Part shown: positions 16,752-27,300 of the stretch, one piece after another
Layout of the letters: every line of letters starts with the position of its first letter
Numbering within the stretch: position 1 is the stretch's first letter
Origin: an uncultured Porphyromonadaceae bacterium
GTDB taxonomy: Bacteria > Bacteroidota > Bacteroidia > Bacteroidales > Muribaculaceae
Assembly (NCBI GenBank): GCA_900555715.1
Contig: USMC01000024.1
Coordinates: 1-39,498, forward strand
Length of the DNA: 39,498 bases
Reading direction: 5' to 3'
Program-made: the position numbers and the translations under genes
The notes under the pieces: generated by a model
What the model was told of the DNA's origin: nothing
What the model saw: only the letters and a program-made list of their open reading frames with translations
The model's database searches: none

Positions 16752-16787
16752 CGTATTGTTTATAGGGAGGAATTATATAAGTGTGAT

Positions 16788-18863
16788 TCAACGTTTAAGA
16801 ATCTTATGACCGCCTGATATGTAAATTCCGGGGGCAAGTCCGTCCATCGACGAACCTACACGTATCCCCCGGAGATTATATACCGATCCGATTTCTCCGA
16901 TGACAGCCACAGGGCTGTCAACGCCGGAGCCGGAACCGGTGGACTTGATGCCACCGGACTGTACTCCGTCGCCGTTGAAGCGTATATAGACGTCGTGGAC
17001 GCCTGTAACGCCGGATTTGAACGGAACGACAACATCGGACCAGTCGCCACGGGTCAGGAATCCGCTGTTGCGACCCATGAGTCCGTCGTCTGTCAGCTCA
17101 TCGACGTACACCTGCACATACGAACGTGCCTTCGTAGCCTTCAGACGAAGATCCAGCGAAGAGATTCCATCCTGCCCGAAATCCACATTGCGGAAGCATA
17201 TCCATCCTCCGGAAAGTACGGGCGTGGTGACACGGCCTTCCGCAGGATCTTCGGTAAGCTGTGCGAACTTTATATCATCGAAATACTCAGGCTGCAATCC
17301 TTCTGACACAGACTTTGCGAAGCGGCGGTTTACGTGGGCGTTGAACGCCACTGAGACAGCGGTCGAAGCCCCGAAGGCGTCGTTTGTGACATCTTTTTCG
17401 TCATCACCTTCCTTACGGGTGAGACTCTCGGCTGTCTTGGTGAGCCATGCCGACCAGATGACACCGCCGGAGTTGCGGTTCTGCCATGCGTGCCATGCGT
17501 TTTTCTCCATCCACTGCAGAGGCTCTTCGAGGTGGAAAGTCTCGGCGTAGGTGCGCACATAGCGCATCAGGATGCCCTTGAATCCGCACAGGTCGCCGTT
17601 GACGGTCTGGCAGACGCTGATAATCTTATTGTTGTTGGTAAGATGGTCGCGTGAGCGCTCATAAACTTTCTTTGCATCCTCAAGATACATCGGATCATTC
17701 GTATAGAGATACAGCAGCGTGGCAGCGCCGAGCATTGTGCCCTGATTATAGGTCGATACCCAGTGGTTTCCGCCGGGTTCACGCTCGCCGTCGGCAGTCC
17801 ATGCGCCGCAGTCCCACACCTCGCCTGTTTCGGCATTGTAGAGGAGTTTGCGCTGCCCTGCATAGATTGTGAGTGCCTTGTCGTACCATGAATTGTCACC
17901 TGTTAGCTCGCCAAGCATACATGCTGCCACTGTCGCGGGACAGTTGATGCACGAGTTGGTGGCGATTTTGTTTTCCTGGCTCTGCTTCCAGATGAGCGTT
18001 CCGAAGCGCTGGTGTGCACGGTTGTACATGCGCGTATAGTTGTCCTTTGCAAGATCGAGATATTCCTGCGTTCCGAAGTATTTGTAAGCTCTTGCACACG
18101 CCAGCACCATCCAGGTGATATCGTCGTTGAATTCGTTGTTGGACCAGTCGCGACCGTTGCGGCGGCAGAAGTCTATGACAAGCTCGTCGAAAATCTCTTT
18201 ATATTTAAGATCACCAGTAGTGGCGAAAGCATCAAGGATGACTTCGAACATCTCTGCATCGCCCCACCAGCCGCCACCGCCGAGCACATGACCCGTAGAT
18301 GCCTTATGGTAGTACTGACCGAGGAATCCTGACATGAAGTCGTCGCGCACAGCTTCGCCGAAAGCCTCCGGCACGTCATCCTGACGCAGAGTGAACCGTG
18401 TCAGCCCGGCATCGGCAGCAGTGCGTTCCTGCAGTGAAAGGGCGGCGCCTTCGTCGGTCGAGGCAGCAGCGAGGCACATAGCCGCGTTCTGTGACGGAAC
18501 GAGCACATATGAGTCGCCGTCTTCTTCCAGAGTCCAGTAGCTCGAAAAGACACTGCGGTCGGCCTGACGGATTTTCGCTCCGGCTCTCGTGCCGTTATAG
18601 TTGAGGTACAGACCTGAGAAAAGATTTCGCAGCGCATACTGACGTGGGTCCGTGTCAGACTGCTCCAGAACCCATCTCTGGGCCGGCACATCAGTGTCGG
18701 TCCACATCTGCACGTCGGCGTTGCGGTCGGGTCGTCCGTTGGATATGAACACTGATCTGCCGTGCTGCCCTACAGAATATGCGACGCCGGGCGTCAGCGC
18801 CGAGGCAGTCGCAATACACGTCATTGCAAGGATGAGGGATAGTATTTTCTTCATGTATAGCAT
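16788..18863 (-). CDS. GH76 endo-alpha-1,6-mannanase with ricin-like lectin and CBM6-like domains
   Basis: Predicted to cut the alpha-1,6-mannan backbone internally, the step that yields oligosaccharides for SusC/D. The 691-residue protein has a signal peptide (about 1-22), then a ricin-type beta-trefoil region (about 25-150, with AQRWVLEQ and LFSGLYLNYNG repeats). The GH76 (alpha/alpha)6 domain follows at about 165-480, with the paired catalytic aspartates in NEFNDDITWMVLA and conserved LGGGGWWGDAEM. A CBM6-like sandwich lies at about 530-650 (ICFRNVDFG, SLDLRLKA, VYIRFNGDG). The tail SVYNLRGIRV...GIYISGGHKILKR resembles that of the C10 protease. No lipobox is seen. The start could be ATG 18863 or ATG 18854. 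A strong hairpin lies just upstream. Confidence 0.9.
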   Translation of the reverse strand: MLYMKKILSLILAMTCIATASALTPGVAYSVGQHGRSVFISNGRPDRNADVQMWTDTDVPAQRWVLEQSDTDPRQYALRNLFSGLYLNYNGTRAGAKIRQADRSVFSSYWTLEEDGDSYVLVPSQNAAMCLAAASTDEGAALSLQERTAADAGLTRFTLRQDDVPEAFGEAVRDDFMSGFLGQYYHKASTGHVLGGGGWWGDAEMFEVILDAFATTGDLKYKEIFDELVIDFCRRNGRDWSNNEFNDDITWMVLACARAYKYFGTQEYLDLAKDNYTRMYNRAHQRFGTLIWKQSQENKIATNSCINCPATVAACMLGELTGDNSWYDKALTIYAGQRKLLYNAETGEVWDCGAWTADGEREPGGNHWVSTYNQGTMLGAATLLYLYTNDPMYLEDAKKVYERSRDHLTNNNKIISVCQTVNGDLCGFKGILMRYVRTYAETFHLEEPLQWMEKNAWHAWQNRNSGGVIWSAWLTKTAESLTRKEGDDEKDVTNDAFGASTAVSVAFNAHVNRRFAKSVSEGLQPEYFDDIKFAQLTEDPAEGRVTTPVLSGGWICFRNVDFGQDGISSLDLRLKATKARSYVQVYVDELTDDGLMGRNSGFLTRGDWSDVVVPFKSGVTGVHDVYIRFNGDGVQSGGIKSTGSGSGVDSPVAVIGEIGSVYNLRGIRVGSSMDGLAPGIYISGGHKILKR

Positions 18864-18874
18864 ATTGAGAATGC

Positions 18875-18910
18875 GGGGACTTCAAGGGTATCGAGCCCTT
18901 GAATGTCCCC
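18875..18910 (-). terminator. Strong stem-loop between SusD and GH76 genes
   Basis: GGGGAC plus TTCAAGGG (18875-18888) pairs with CCCTTGAA (18896-18903) and GTCCCC (18905-18910), leaving a single bulged base and a 7-base loop. No U-run follows, and the GH76 ATG is only 11 bp away. It is more likely an mRNA-stabilising or translation-limiting hairpin than a full terminator. Confidence 0.55.
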
Positions 18911-18922
18911 TGCGTTGATTAT

Positions 18923-20962
18923 TTACCAGCCTGTATTCTGTACAAGCTGTTTGTCGCGGACGATTTCGTCTTCAGGTATCGGGAAGAACGTCATGCGCTT
19001 GGTGTAGATACGTGTCTGCTGCGTGATACGCTTGTAGAAGTTCACCGCCTGGTTTTCAGCGGTAGCACCTACGTTGTGAACGTTGAATCCGGTGAACGAA
19101 CCGCCTTCACCGCCCTTATGGTATGCGGGATAGATCCAGCCGTCGGTCATTTCCGGACCGTTGGTGCGCCACTTGCCTTCGGCCACGCCCCAGCGGCGTA
19201 CGTCGAAGTAGTGCTTGTTCTCATAAGAGAGTTCCAGAATGCGCTCACGGTAGATGGCTTTCAGCAGATCGTCCTTGGTGTAACCCGGAAGGACTATCTT
19301 ATTGAGGTTGCGGGCGTCACGACCGTCGTCGCCGGCGTTGAGACCATATTCGGCGACACCTGCGCGGTTGCGGATCTTGTTGAGATATTTGAGCGCTTCT
19401 TCGGTCTCGCCAAGTTCGGCGCAAGCTTCGGCGTAGTCAAGATAGATTTCGGCAAGGCGAAGCACCATCGACATGGTCCAGTTGCTCTGTTTCTCGTAGT
19501 AGTTCTTACGCGCGATCACACCGAAAACCGGGAAATCGTGGGTAGAGCCGTTGGCGCCGGAATTGCCGCCGAAATGCAGCTGGACAGGAAGGTTGCCCTG
19601 GAATTCCCACTGACGGTTGTGGAACGTTATATTCAGGTAGAAACGGGCCTCGCGGTTATAGAACTGCTTCAGGATTGAGGTAGGCACAGTCGTGGAAACG
19701 CCCTGACCCTGACCGGACATGGTGAAGTACTGGTAGCCGGAGAGCGGATCGACATAGGGGCGCGTATTGGCTATTGCAGCCTCGCCACGGATGGCTGTGG
19801 GAGGATTATCCACGTCGTACTTGAAGTAGTCGGGGTCGTCGTCGATTCGCAAGCCCTTGTTGGTGAAGAAAAGGTCGACGAACTCTAAGGGAACCGACAG
19901 ACCGCCCGAACCACGGGGAGCGCTCGAAGGACAGTTCTCGAAGCGGGGCACGAGCACGTAGCAGTCGTTGGACGAGTTGGGGCGTCCGTAGATGAGTTCC
20001 TCGTTGGTCGATGTTGCCATTGAGGCAAAGAATGTCGACTTGTAAGGACATGCGTCGGAAAGGTTAGTCACCTGATGGTCGTACATGTCGCGGAGCACCA
20101 GACTGTACTTGCCGGAATTGATTATGTCGAGGGCAGCCTGCTTGGCGTCGCGCCATTTGCTCTCGTCGCGCTCCTGCGGGAAAAGCTTGGTGCCGTCGGG
20201 GTTGGCGAGATCCTTGTAGTAGGGGTCGCCGTTGAACACATAGGATGCACGGAAGAGATAGGCATCGGCGAGGAAACCCCGCACCGCCTCACTGGTGAAA
20301 TTGCCCATGTGCTGAGATTCGTAAGCGCCCTGGTCATCGAAGCTCGAAAGAAGGTCGCCGCTTTCGAGAGCCGCCTTGAATTCACTGATGATATAGTCGA
20401 AACATTCGTCTACGGTGTTGCGCGGCAGCTGAGAGTCGTTGAGGTCATCGTCGAAGTTTGCCACTTTGTCTCCGAAGAGAGGAACAGGACCGTATTGCTT
20501 TACCAGCTGGAGGTAGAAGTATGCGCGTAGGGCGCGCACTTCAGCCTTGGTGGCTGCCTTTTCTTCCGGCAGGAGAGGATCGCAGCCGTCGACACGGGCG
20601 AGGTAGATGTTGCAGTTCTGAATGCCCTTGTAGAGGTTCGACCAGATGCGGTTGACATGTTTGGTAGAAGAGGACATTGTACCGGTGATGATGTCATGGG
20701 TCTCCACCCAGTCCCATGGGATGTAGCCTTCTATGGTGGCGCCGTTCCAGTACATCGCCGTACCGCTGGCCTCACGCTTTGTCCAGTCAGGAGTGATTGA
20801 ATATATGTTTGTAAGCCAGCCCAGGGTCATGCCTCGGTTTTCGAATATATCGTCTATCGAGACCGCGTTGTTAGGCACATCGTCGAAGTAGCTGTCGCAC
20901 GAGGTTATCGACCCCGTCAGGGCTGCCGCAGCCAGAGTAAGACCTATTATTCTATTGTTCAT
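18923..20962 (-). CDS. SusD-like surface glycan-binding lipoprotein
   Basis: Outer-surface partner of the SusC channel that captures mannan oligosaccharides. From the ATG at 20962 the protein has 679 residues, with a lipoprotein signal (LTGSITSC, lipid-modified Cys22). SusD landmarks follow: VNRIWSNLYKGIQNCNIYLARV, a TPR-like helix with AEVRALRAYFYLQLVKQYGPVPLF, and near the end MVLRLAEIYLDYAEACAELG and RERILELSYENKHYFDVRRWG. It is somewhat longer than the usual 500-600 residues. A TTG at 20974 is in frame and would overlap the SusC stop by three bases. The ATG gives a cleaner lipoprotein signal and is preferred. Confidence 0.95.
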   Translation of the reverse strand: MNNRIIGLTLAAAALTGSITSCDSYFDDVPNNAVSIDDIFENRGMTLGWLTNIYSITPDWTKREASGTAMYWNGATIEGYIPWDWVETHDIITGTMSSSTKHVNRIWSNLYKGIQNCNIYLARVDGCDPLLPEEKAATKAEVRALRAYFYLQLVKQYGPVPLFGDKVANFDDDLNDSQLPRNTVDECFDYIISEFKAALESGDLLSSFDDQGAYESQHMGNFTSEAVRGFLADAYLFRASYVFNGDPYYKDLANPDGTKLFPQERDESKWRDAKQAALDIINSGKYSLVLRDMYDHQVTNLSDACPYKSTFFASMATSTNEELIYGRPNSSNDCYVLVPRFENCPSSAPRGSGGLSVPLEFVDLFFTNKGLRIDDDPDYFKYDVDNPPTAIRGEAAIANTRPYVDPLSGYQYFTMSGQGQGVSTTVPTSILKQFYNREARFYLNITFHNRQWEFQGNLPVQLHFGGNSGANGSTHDFPVFGVIARKNYYEKQSNWTMSMVLRLAEIYLDYAEACAELGETEEALKYLNKIRNRAGVAEYGLNAGDDGRDARNLNKIVLPGYTKDDLLKAIYRERILELSYENKHYFDVRRWGVAEGKWRTNGPEMTDGWIYPAYHKGGEGGSFTGFNVHNVGATAENQAVNFYKRITQQTRIYTKRMTFFPIPEDEIVRDKQLVQNTGW

Positions 20963-20970
20963 TTTGATTT

Positions 20971-23900
20971 TCAAATGTTAAAGTTAACGCCTACGGAGAA
21001 AGTACGGACGTTCGGGTAGGAAATACCGTTGCTGGTGTTCAGCTCAGGATCCCACAGCTTGAACTTGCTCCACGTAAATACATTTTCGCCCATCATGTAG
21101 AAACGTCCGCCCTTGAAGACTGACTTTTGCCATGCTTTCGGGAAATAGAACGAGATGGTGAACTGCTTCAGACGCAGGAAGCTCATGTCGCGCTTCCACC
21201 ATGTGCTCGTACGGTAGTTGTTTTCGTTCGACGGGTCAGAACCGCCCCATGCCAGGCGCGGATAGAATACGTCTGTATTCTCTGGATTCTCCGGATCCCA
21301 GCGGTCGGAGATATTTGAGTAGAGCGTACCGCCGCCGCTTGAGCTCTGGAAGGGGATGATACCGTTGCCGCTGAGAATACGATCTGCCTTTGCCGTACCC
21401 TGGAAGAGGATACCGAGACCGAAATTCTTATAGCGGAAGTCGCCGCCGAAGCCGTAGTAGATCTGCGGAAGGTCGCCGCGGCTGATGCACATCTGGTCGT
21501 AGTCGTCGATATGACCGTCACCGTTAAGGTCCTTGTACATGATGTCGCCGGGCTTGACGAGCTCGCCGGGATATGTCTCGCCGAACTGGGTTATATTGCG
21601 TTCCTTGATCTGCTCATCGCTGGTGTAGAGACCTTCGGCAACCCAGCCCCATTGTGCAAGTACGTTGTGTCCCTTGCGGTCGAGCCAGGGATAAGTCGGG
21701 GCTGCCTCAGCATTCTCGATCACCTTGTCCTCGTTATAAGCAATGTTGCCTCGGAGCGATACCATCCAGTCTTTACCGAACTGCCTGGTGTAGTCGAGAG
21801 ATGCTTCGAAGCCTTTGTTTTCAACCACACCCACGTTTGCGTAGGGGTTTGCCTCAAGACCGTTCAGCAAAGGAAGGTTCTTGCGTTCCACGAAGATGCG
21901 GTCGCGGCGTTCCTTGAAGAGGTCGATAACGACAGAAAGTTCGGAACGGCGGAAGAAGTTGAGTTCGATGCCGAGGTCCTGCTTGTGCACGCGCGACCAC
22001 TGGGGTTCGTAGCCGTATGCTGAGTAGTGCCAGCGGCCCGATGCGCCGTTTCTGGTCCAGTAGTTAGTGAATTCGCCGCCATTGTCTTCAAGTTTGGCGA
22101 AGTATGAGAAGCGGTCGCCGGAGGAGCTGTTGCCCACGACACCGTTGGAGTAACGTAATTTCATATAGGGAAGCACGCCGCTAAGGGGCTCCCACCATGA
22201 TTCGTTGGACGGAACATAGCCGACAGCGATTGCAGGGAAAAAGCCGAAGCGGTGACCGGGAAGGAAGTTTTCCGAACCGGTGTAGCCACCGTTGAATTCC
22301 AGGAAGTAACGGCGGTCGAAGTCATAGGTAAGACGCAAGGCAAGGCTCTGCTGCTTGTACGGCAGTGTCTTGAAGAGCGATTCATCGTTGGCGTCGATAT
22401 AGTTGCGCATGTTGAACACGGCAAGGGCGCCTACATTGTGTTTCTCGTTGAAAGAACGTGAATAATTGAGGGCAGCTTCGAAGTAGAATGTGCGGTACAC
22501 CCACTTCTCGGCTTTGACGCTCATGGTCTTGTTGCCCTTGTACTGTTCGCTCAGCAGAAGGTTGCCGTCGGCGTCGTAGAGATATTCGTCGTCGGTCCAT
22601 GCGCCGGTCTGCGAGTTCTGGATGCCGGAAGGCGACCATGTGCTTTCGTCGACTTTATAGATAAGGTTCTGGTTCGCCTTTACGTCGAACGATACAAGTG
22701 CGCGGAAGTCAAGACCCTTGCTCCATTCCCAGAAACCGAGGTCCTGCGAAAGCTTGAGGTTAGTGTTTATCTGGGTGTTTGTAGTCTTCTTGTAGCCGCG
22801 GCGGGTAAGAGTAACCCACGGGGAGTCGAGCTCGCGGTTGTGCTGCGACAGACCGGGGTTCTCGCCGTTAGGATAATGGATAGGATATATTACGGGGTTG
22901 GTCTGCATGGCTTTGCCGAAAATATCATCCAGCTTCTCCGCCGGGTAGTTGCCCGAGGTAATCCAGCCGCTGACACCTACGTCAAGTTTCGTGGTGCGGG
23001 TAGCCTTGAGGTTGATATTGCTCAGGAAGTTGTAGCGGTCATAGGTGATTTCGGACGAATAGTCCTGTCGGGGATCCCTCTTTGTCATACCTTTCTCGTT
23101 GTAGTACGACAGAGAGACGTAGTACTGTGCGTTGGGAGCGCCGCCACGGATATTGACGTTATAGCGTCCGTTGTAGCCACGCTTGTGGTAAAGTGCCCTC
23201 ATCCAGTCGACGTTAGGATAAAGGTAGGGGTTGATGCTGCGCTGTCCTGCCACGCTTGCGGCATATTCCATTTCGTCAGCCGACAGAGGCAGACCGTTGG
23301 CAATCTTTGTATTCGTTATATAGAGAGGCTTGTAGAAATCGTTGCCGCGCGTGTTCCTGTACGCTTCATTCGCGGCCTCCATATAGGTGATACCGTCTAC
23401 AAGTTCAGGTACTTTCGTAAATGAGGTGATACCCTGGTAGATATCGAATGAGAATTTCGGAGTGCCTATCTCGCCGGGCTTGGTGGTGATGATGATGACA
23501 CCGTTACCGCCGCGTACACCGTAGACTGCCGTAGCTGCGGCATCCTTGAGTACTGTGATGGTCTCGATATCGGAAGGATCAAGCTGGCTCCATGAGCGCT
23601 CGATACCGTCGACGAGCACGAGAGGTCCTTCGTTACGGTTGGTAAGTGTAGAAAGACCGCGGATCCAGATGTCGGCGTCGTCCTGACCGGGAAGACCGGT
23701 ACGCTGCACCGAAACGACACCTGCCACACGACCGGCAAGCACCGTAGTCATGTTTGCAACCGGCGACTTTACTTCCTCCATCTTGAGGGTGGCCTGCGAT
23801 CCGATTACAGAAATCTTCTTCTGCTTGGCAAAACCGGTCACAACCACTTCATTCAGGCCGCTGGTTTCTTCTTTCAGCACAAAATCCTTTCGTGTCGATG

Positions 23901-24171
23901 TTACTTTTAATTCTTCTGTCTGGAAGCCTACATAGCTCACTTGAAGCGTACTTCCCTTTTCGATAGATATTGCATACCGTCCGTCGATATCGGTAACCAC
24001 ACCGGTGCCGGGCTTGTTCTTATCCACTACGGATGCGCCAATCAGAGGCTCACCTTCGACGTCGGTCACAGAACCGGTAACACGTATCGTCTCGGCAAAA
24101 CCCGGGATTGAAACGAGCATTGTCAGCAGAAGAGCCAACTCTCGCAATCTTTTTCCGTTAAGCTTTAACAT
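20971..24171 (-). CDS. SusC-like TonB-dependent outer-membrane transporter
   Basis: Imports mannan-derived oligosaccharides across the outer membrane using TonB energy. The 1066-residue protein has a signal peptide (about 1-26), a carboxypeptidase-like regulatory domain (about 28-110, IRVTGSVTDVEGEPLIGASV), a TonB-box-like segment (LNEVVVTGF), a plug domain (VDGIERSWSQLDPSDIETI, DAAATAVYGVRGGNGVI) and a long beta-barrel ending in VRTFSVGVNFNI with a terminal aromatic-rich strand. It is adjacent to SusD with an 8-bp gap to the preferred SusD ATG, the canonical pairing. A 146-bp leader with a hairpin separates it from the GLUG-protein gene upstream; no good promoter box was found there. Confidence 0.96.
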   Translation of the reverse strand: MLKLNGKRLRELALLLTMLVSIPGFAETIRVTGSVTDVEGEPLIGASVVDKNKPGTGVVTDIDGRYAISIEKGSTLQVSYVGFQTEELKVTSTRKDFVLKEETSGLNEVVVTGFAKQKKISVIGSQATLKMEEVKSPVANMTTVLAGRVAGVVSVQRTGLPGQDDADIWIRGLSTLTNRNEGPLVLVDGIERSWSQLDPSDIETITVLKDAAATAVYGVRGGNGVIIITTKPGEIGTPKFSFDIYQGITSFTKVPELVDGITYMEAANEAYRNTRGNDFYKPLYITNTKIANGLPLSADEMEYAASVAGQRSINPYLYPNVDWMRALYHKRGYNGRYNVNIRGGAPNAQYYVSLSYYNEKGMTKRDPRQDYSSEITYDRYNFLSNINLKATRTTKLDVGVSGWITSGNYPAEKLDDIFGKAMQTNPVIYPIHYPNGENPGLSQHNRELDSPWVTLTRRGYKKTTNTQINTNLKLSQDLGFWEWSKGLDFRALVSFDVKANQNLIYKVDESTWSPSGIQNSQTGAWTDDEYLYDADGNLLLSEQYKGNKTMSVKAEKWVYRTFYFEAALNYSRSFNEKHNVGALAVFNMRNYIDANDESLFKTLPYKQQSLALRLTYDFDRRYFLEFNGGYTGSENFLPGHRFGFFPAIAVGYVPSNESWWEPLSGVLPYMKLRYSNGVVGNSSSGDRFSYFAKLEDNGGEFTNYWTRNGASGRWHYSAYGYEPQWSRVHKQDLGIELNFFRRSELSVVIDLFKERRDRIFVERKNLPLLNGLEANPYANVGVVENKGFEASLDYTRQFGKDWMVSLRGNIAYNEDKVIENAEAAPTYPWLDRKGHNVLAQWGWVAEGLYTSDEQIKERNITQFGETYPGELVKPGDIMYKDLNGDGHIDDYDQMCISRGDLPQIYYGFGGDFRYKNFGLGILFQGTAKADRILSGNGIIPFQSSSGGGTLYSNISDRWDPENPENTDVFYPRLAWGGSDPSNENNYRTSTWWKRDMSFLRLKQFTISFYFPKAWQKSVFKGGRFYMMGENVFTWSKFKLWDPELNTSNGISYPNVRTFSVGVNFNI

Positions 24172-24266
24172 TGATAATGATGGTTGATAAAGTTGTTAGA
24201 CAATTAGGTTTTGTCCTCAAAAGAATTGAAATTAGATTTTCATGTTTTAGAAAGAGAGAGAAGGAA

Positions 24267-24299
24267 GGCAGACCGAAGCCGGAACGACTCCGGCCTGCC
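24267..24299 (-). terminator. Stem-loop between GLUG-protein gene and SusC
   Basis: GGCAG (24267-24271) and GCCGGA (24278-24283) pair with TCCGGC (24289-24294) and CTGCC (24295-24299), with an asymmetric internal loop. On the minus strand a pyrimidine-rich TTCCTTCTCTCTCTTTC stretch follows. It lies right after the GLUG-protein stop and may terminate or attenuate before SusC. Confidence 0.5.
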
Positions 24300-24317
24300 G
24301 TAAACAAGACTTATGAA

Positions 24318-27300
24318 TTATTTACAGAGTACTTTAAAGGCATTTGCTTTGCCGTCAGTTACAACGGTTATGATGTAGAGACCGGCTGCGGGTACTTCGA
24401 TGGAAGCTTCGGATGCTGTGGTGCTGATTGCGTTCACCATGACGCCGGCTGCCGTATATACATTCACTGCCGACTGTGAGCCAAGACCGCATACGGTCAC
24501 AATGCCGCCGGCTGCTGTAACGCTCACTTCACTGCCGGTTTCAACTTCGTCGATACCGGACTGCTCGGCTGCGAGGATTTCATCGGGTACGTTCACACCC
24601 TTGAGGACAGGATACTTGTACTCGCCTGCGCCCATTGCCCATACTTCGGCGAAATCCCATGTGATGCCGGCGTAGGGAGCCTGAGTGCACAGTTCTGTAT
24701 TGTGTAAGCCTGTGGCAGGTTCCACATTGCCGCCTTCAGCTGTCTCATTCTTGATCGGCCATGCGGTATCTGCGTCGTTGATGGCTTCGAGGCTATAGAG
24801 GTTGCCGGTGAATATAACGGCTGCGTTGGGGGTGTCGCCGGCGTTGTTGCCGCCAATGAAGTTGTTGGTGTATTTGTCGTTACCTATCGACGACTGGTTG
24901 CCTACCGATACGCAGTTGGTGATGGTGACAATGCTGTTGGACTTGTCGATGAGACCGATGAAGCCGCCGACCCATCCGCGGGCTGTCGCCGTAGAGTTCA
25001 CGTTGGTGAAGCAGTTTGTCAGGGTTGCGCCGTTTTCGAGGGTGCAGCCGAAGTAGCCGCCTACCTGCGAACGACCGTTGACTGTACCCTTGGCATAGCA
25101 GTTAGTCATCTTGATGCCGTCGCTGTCGCCGGCGACGAGACCTACGTGGTCATTGCCGATAACAGTGCCGACGATTGCAACATTCTCAAAAGTAGCGCTG
25201 CCGCCGCCGATAAGACCGATATGCTTGACAGACTCACCGCCGTCGATCACGAAGTCGTAGAATGCTATGTTCTTGAATGTAGCGCCGGAAGTCTTGCCGA
25301 AGAGGCCATGGTCGGAGTCAGATTTGCTCGAGAAGTCGATATGGAAGCCATGCACTGCATGACCTTTGCCGTCGATGCTGCCGGTGAAGGTCACACCGTC
25401 GTTGCAGAAGCCTGTGAAGTCGGTCACACCAGAAAGATCGATATCTGCTGTGAGGATATAGTCGAGACCGGGATTGCTGCGGATTTTGAGGAAATCCTCT
25501 ACTGTGCCGATTTCAACAGCGACACCTGCCTTGGCGACATTCACGTCGAATCCGTCGCGTCCGGTAACAGTGAAGATGGAAGCAATCGAAGGATCCATAG
25601 TCACCTTGAAGGTAGCAGTACCGGCGCCGGCATACATACCGTTCATATCGCCTGCATATATGGCGTTTTCGCTGGGTTCGATATTTGCGTAATCGGTACC
25701 TGAGAGCTGTTCAACGACAACGTCCTGACCCCATGAACCGAAAATCGAGCTGTATTCCCATTTTTCTGTGCCGAATGCGTAGTTGAGGGCAACGCCGTCT
25801 TCTGAGGGCAGGTTGAAGAACGAAGTTGCAAGCGGAGCGTTCATCCATGCGAGTACGGGCAGCATCTTGCCTTCTGCATTGGGGAGGAATTTCCATACGT
25901 TGTCGAAATCCCATCCGAGAGTGCTTGTATACCAGTCCTTGCTGCGTACCTGAGTCTTGCGTGCGAGAGCACCGCGTTCGTCGTTGGCTTCGCCTGCCTG
26001 GATAGGTGCACCGTTGCGGACGGTGTATTCTGTCACGTAGTTGTTCTCAAGGGTCATGGTACGGCCTGCACGGTTGATCATGCACTGATCATTATCTGCA
26101 GGATTCTCTACCACGGCTGCGGCGAGACAGTTACGGACAACCGAGGGGTTATTGTCGCTGTCGAGGAGCGCGACGATACCGCCGAGGTTGGTCGCTCTGT
26201 AGGAATTGATTGTACCGCAGAAGAGGCAGTTCTCGACAGTACCGTGGTTGATTACACCGCCGATACCGCCGGCCTGGTACTCACGTGTCTGGATACGGGC
26301 GTTCGAGAGACAGTCTTTGATTGTAGCATTGCCGTCGATGTTGCCTACGAACGAAGCAACGTGGTCGCGACCTTCGATATAGGATTCCATCACTACGACT
26401 TGCGAAATCAAAGCCGGACCTTCGGTCTTACCGATGATTGCAACGTCGGCATTTCCCGACAAGGAGATGTTCATGAAACCGATGTTCTTGATGAAAGAAC
26501 CTGAGAAAACACCGATGAAGCCAATCTTGTTGGCATCATTGTTGCTGTAAGTCAGGTTTTTGACCCAGTGGTTGCGACCGTCGATAGAGCCGGAGAAGTT
26601 CGGAATCGGGCGGAAGTCAACGCCTGCAAAGTCGATGTCGGCTACGAGCACGAAGTCGCCCTGCGGGTTCTGGCGGAGCTTGTCGAAGTCGGCGGCTGTA
26701 GCGATTTCATTGTTCATAGCCACTACAGAAACCTCATAACTCTTGGTGTAGCCCTTGATATAGGAGTCGCCTGTAGTCGATACAGTGATAGTCGCTGTGC
26801 CGGCACCTACAAATTCCACCGTAGTTCCGCTGACGGTAGCGACGGATGTATTGCTTGAGGTGATAGTTACGGCACGATCCAAACTGCTTTCAGGAGCTAA
26901 GTCGAAAGTGTTGCCGACGAAGATTTCGGAGGGAATAGTGTTGACGTACACATAGTCGCCGTCGAACGGAACTGTCATGGAGGACAGCACGGGATAGCGG
27001 CCGTCGGCAGTGCTCCACGCCGCTGCATCCCATCCGAGAGTTGTATAAGGTGCGGGAGTCTTGAGGGTGGCATCCGGAGTGATGATACCGTGGTAGGAGG
27101 TGCTGAATCCGCTCTGATCCTTCTCTTCACGGGAGTCTTCATCGATTACCTTTGTCTTGTCCGATACAAGGTTGTCGGTAGCGGCTGCGATTGAATTTTC
27201 ATTCAGGAGACCGCCGACAGCGCCGTAAGACCAGCGGTGTCCCCAGTCGTGTTCTTCCTCGCCATCGGTCTTGCCCATAATGTAGACAGGAGCTGCGACG

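Noticed and set aside
20963..20974. TTG start for SusD overlapping the SusC stop
   Set aside because: The ATG at 20962 gives a standard lipoprotein signal; the TTG adds four residues without improving it.
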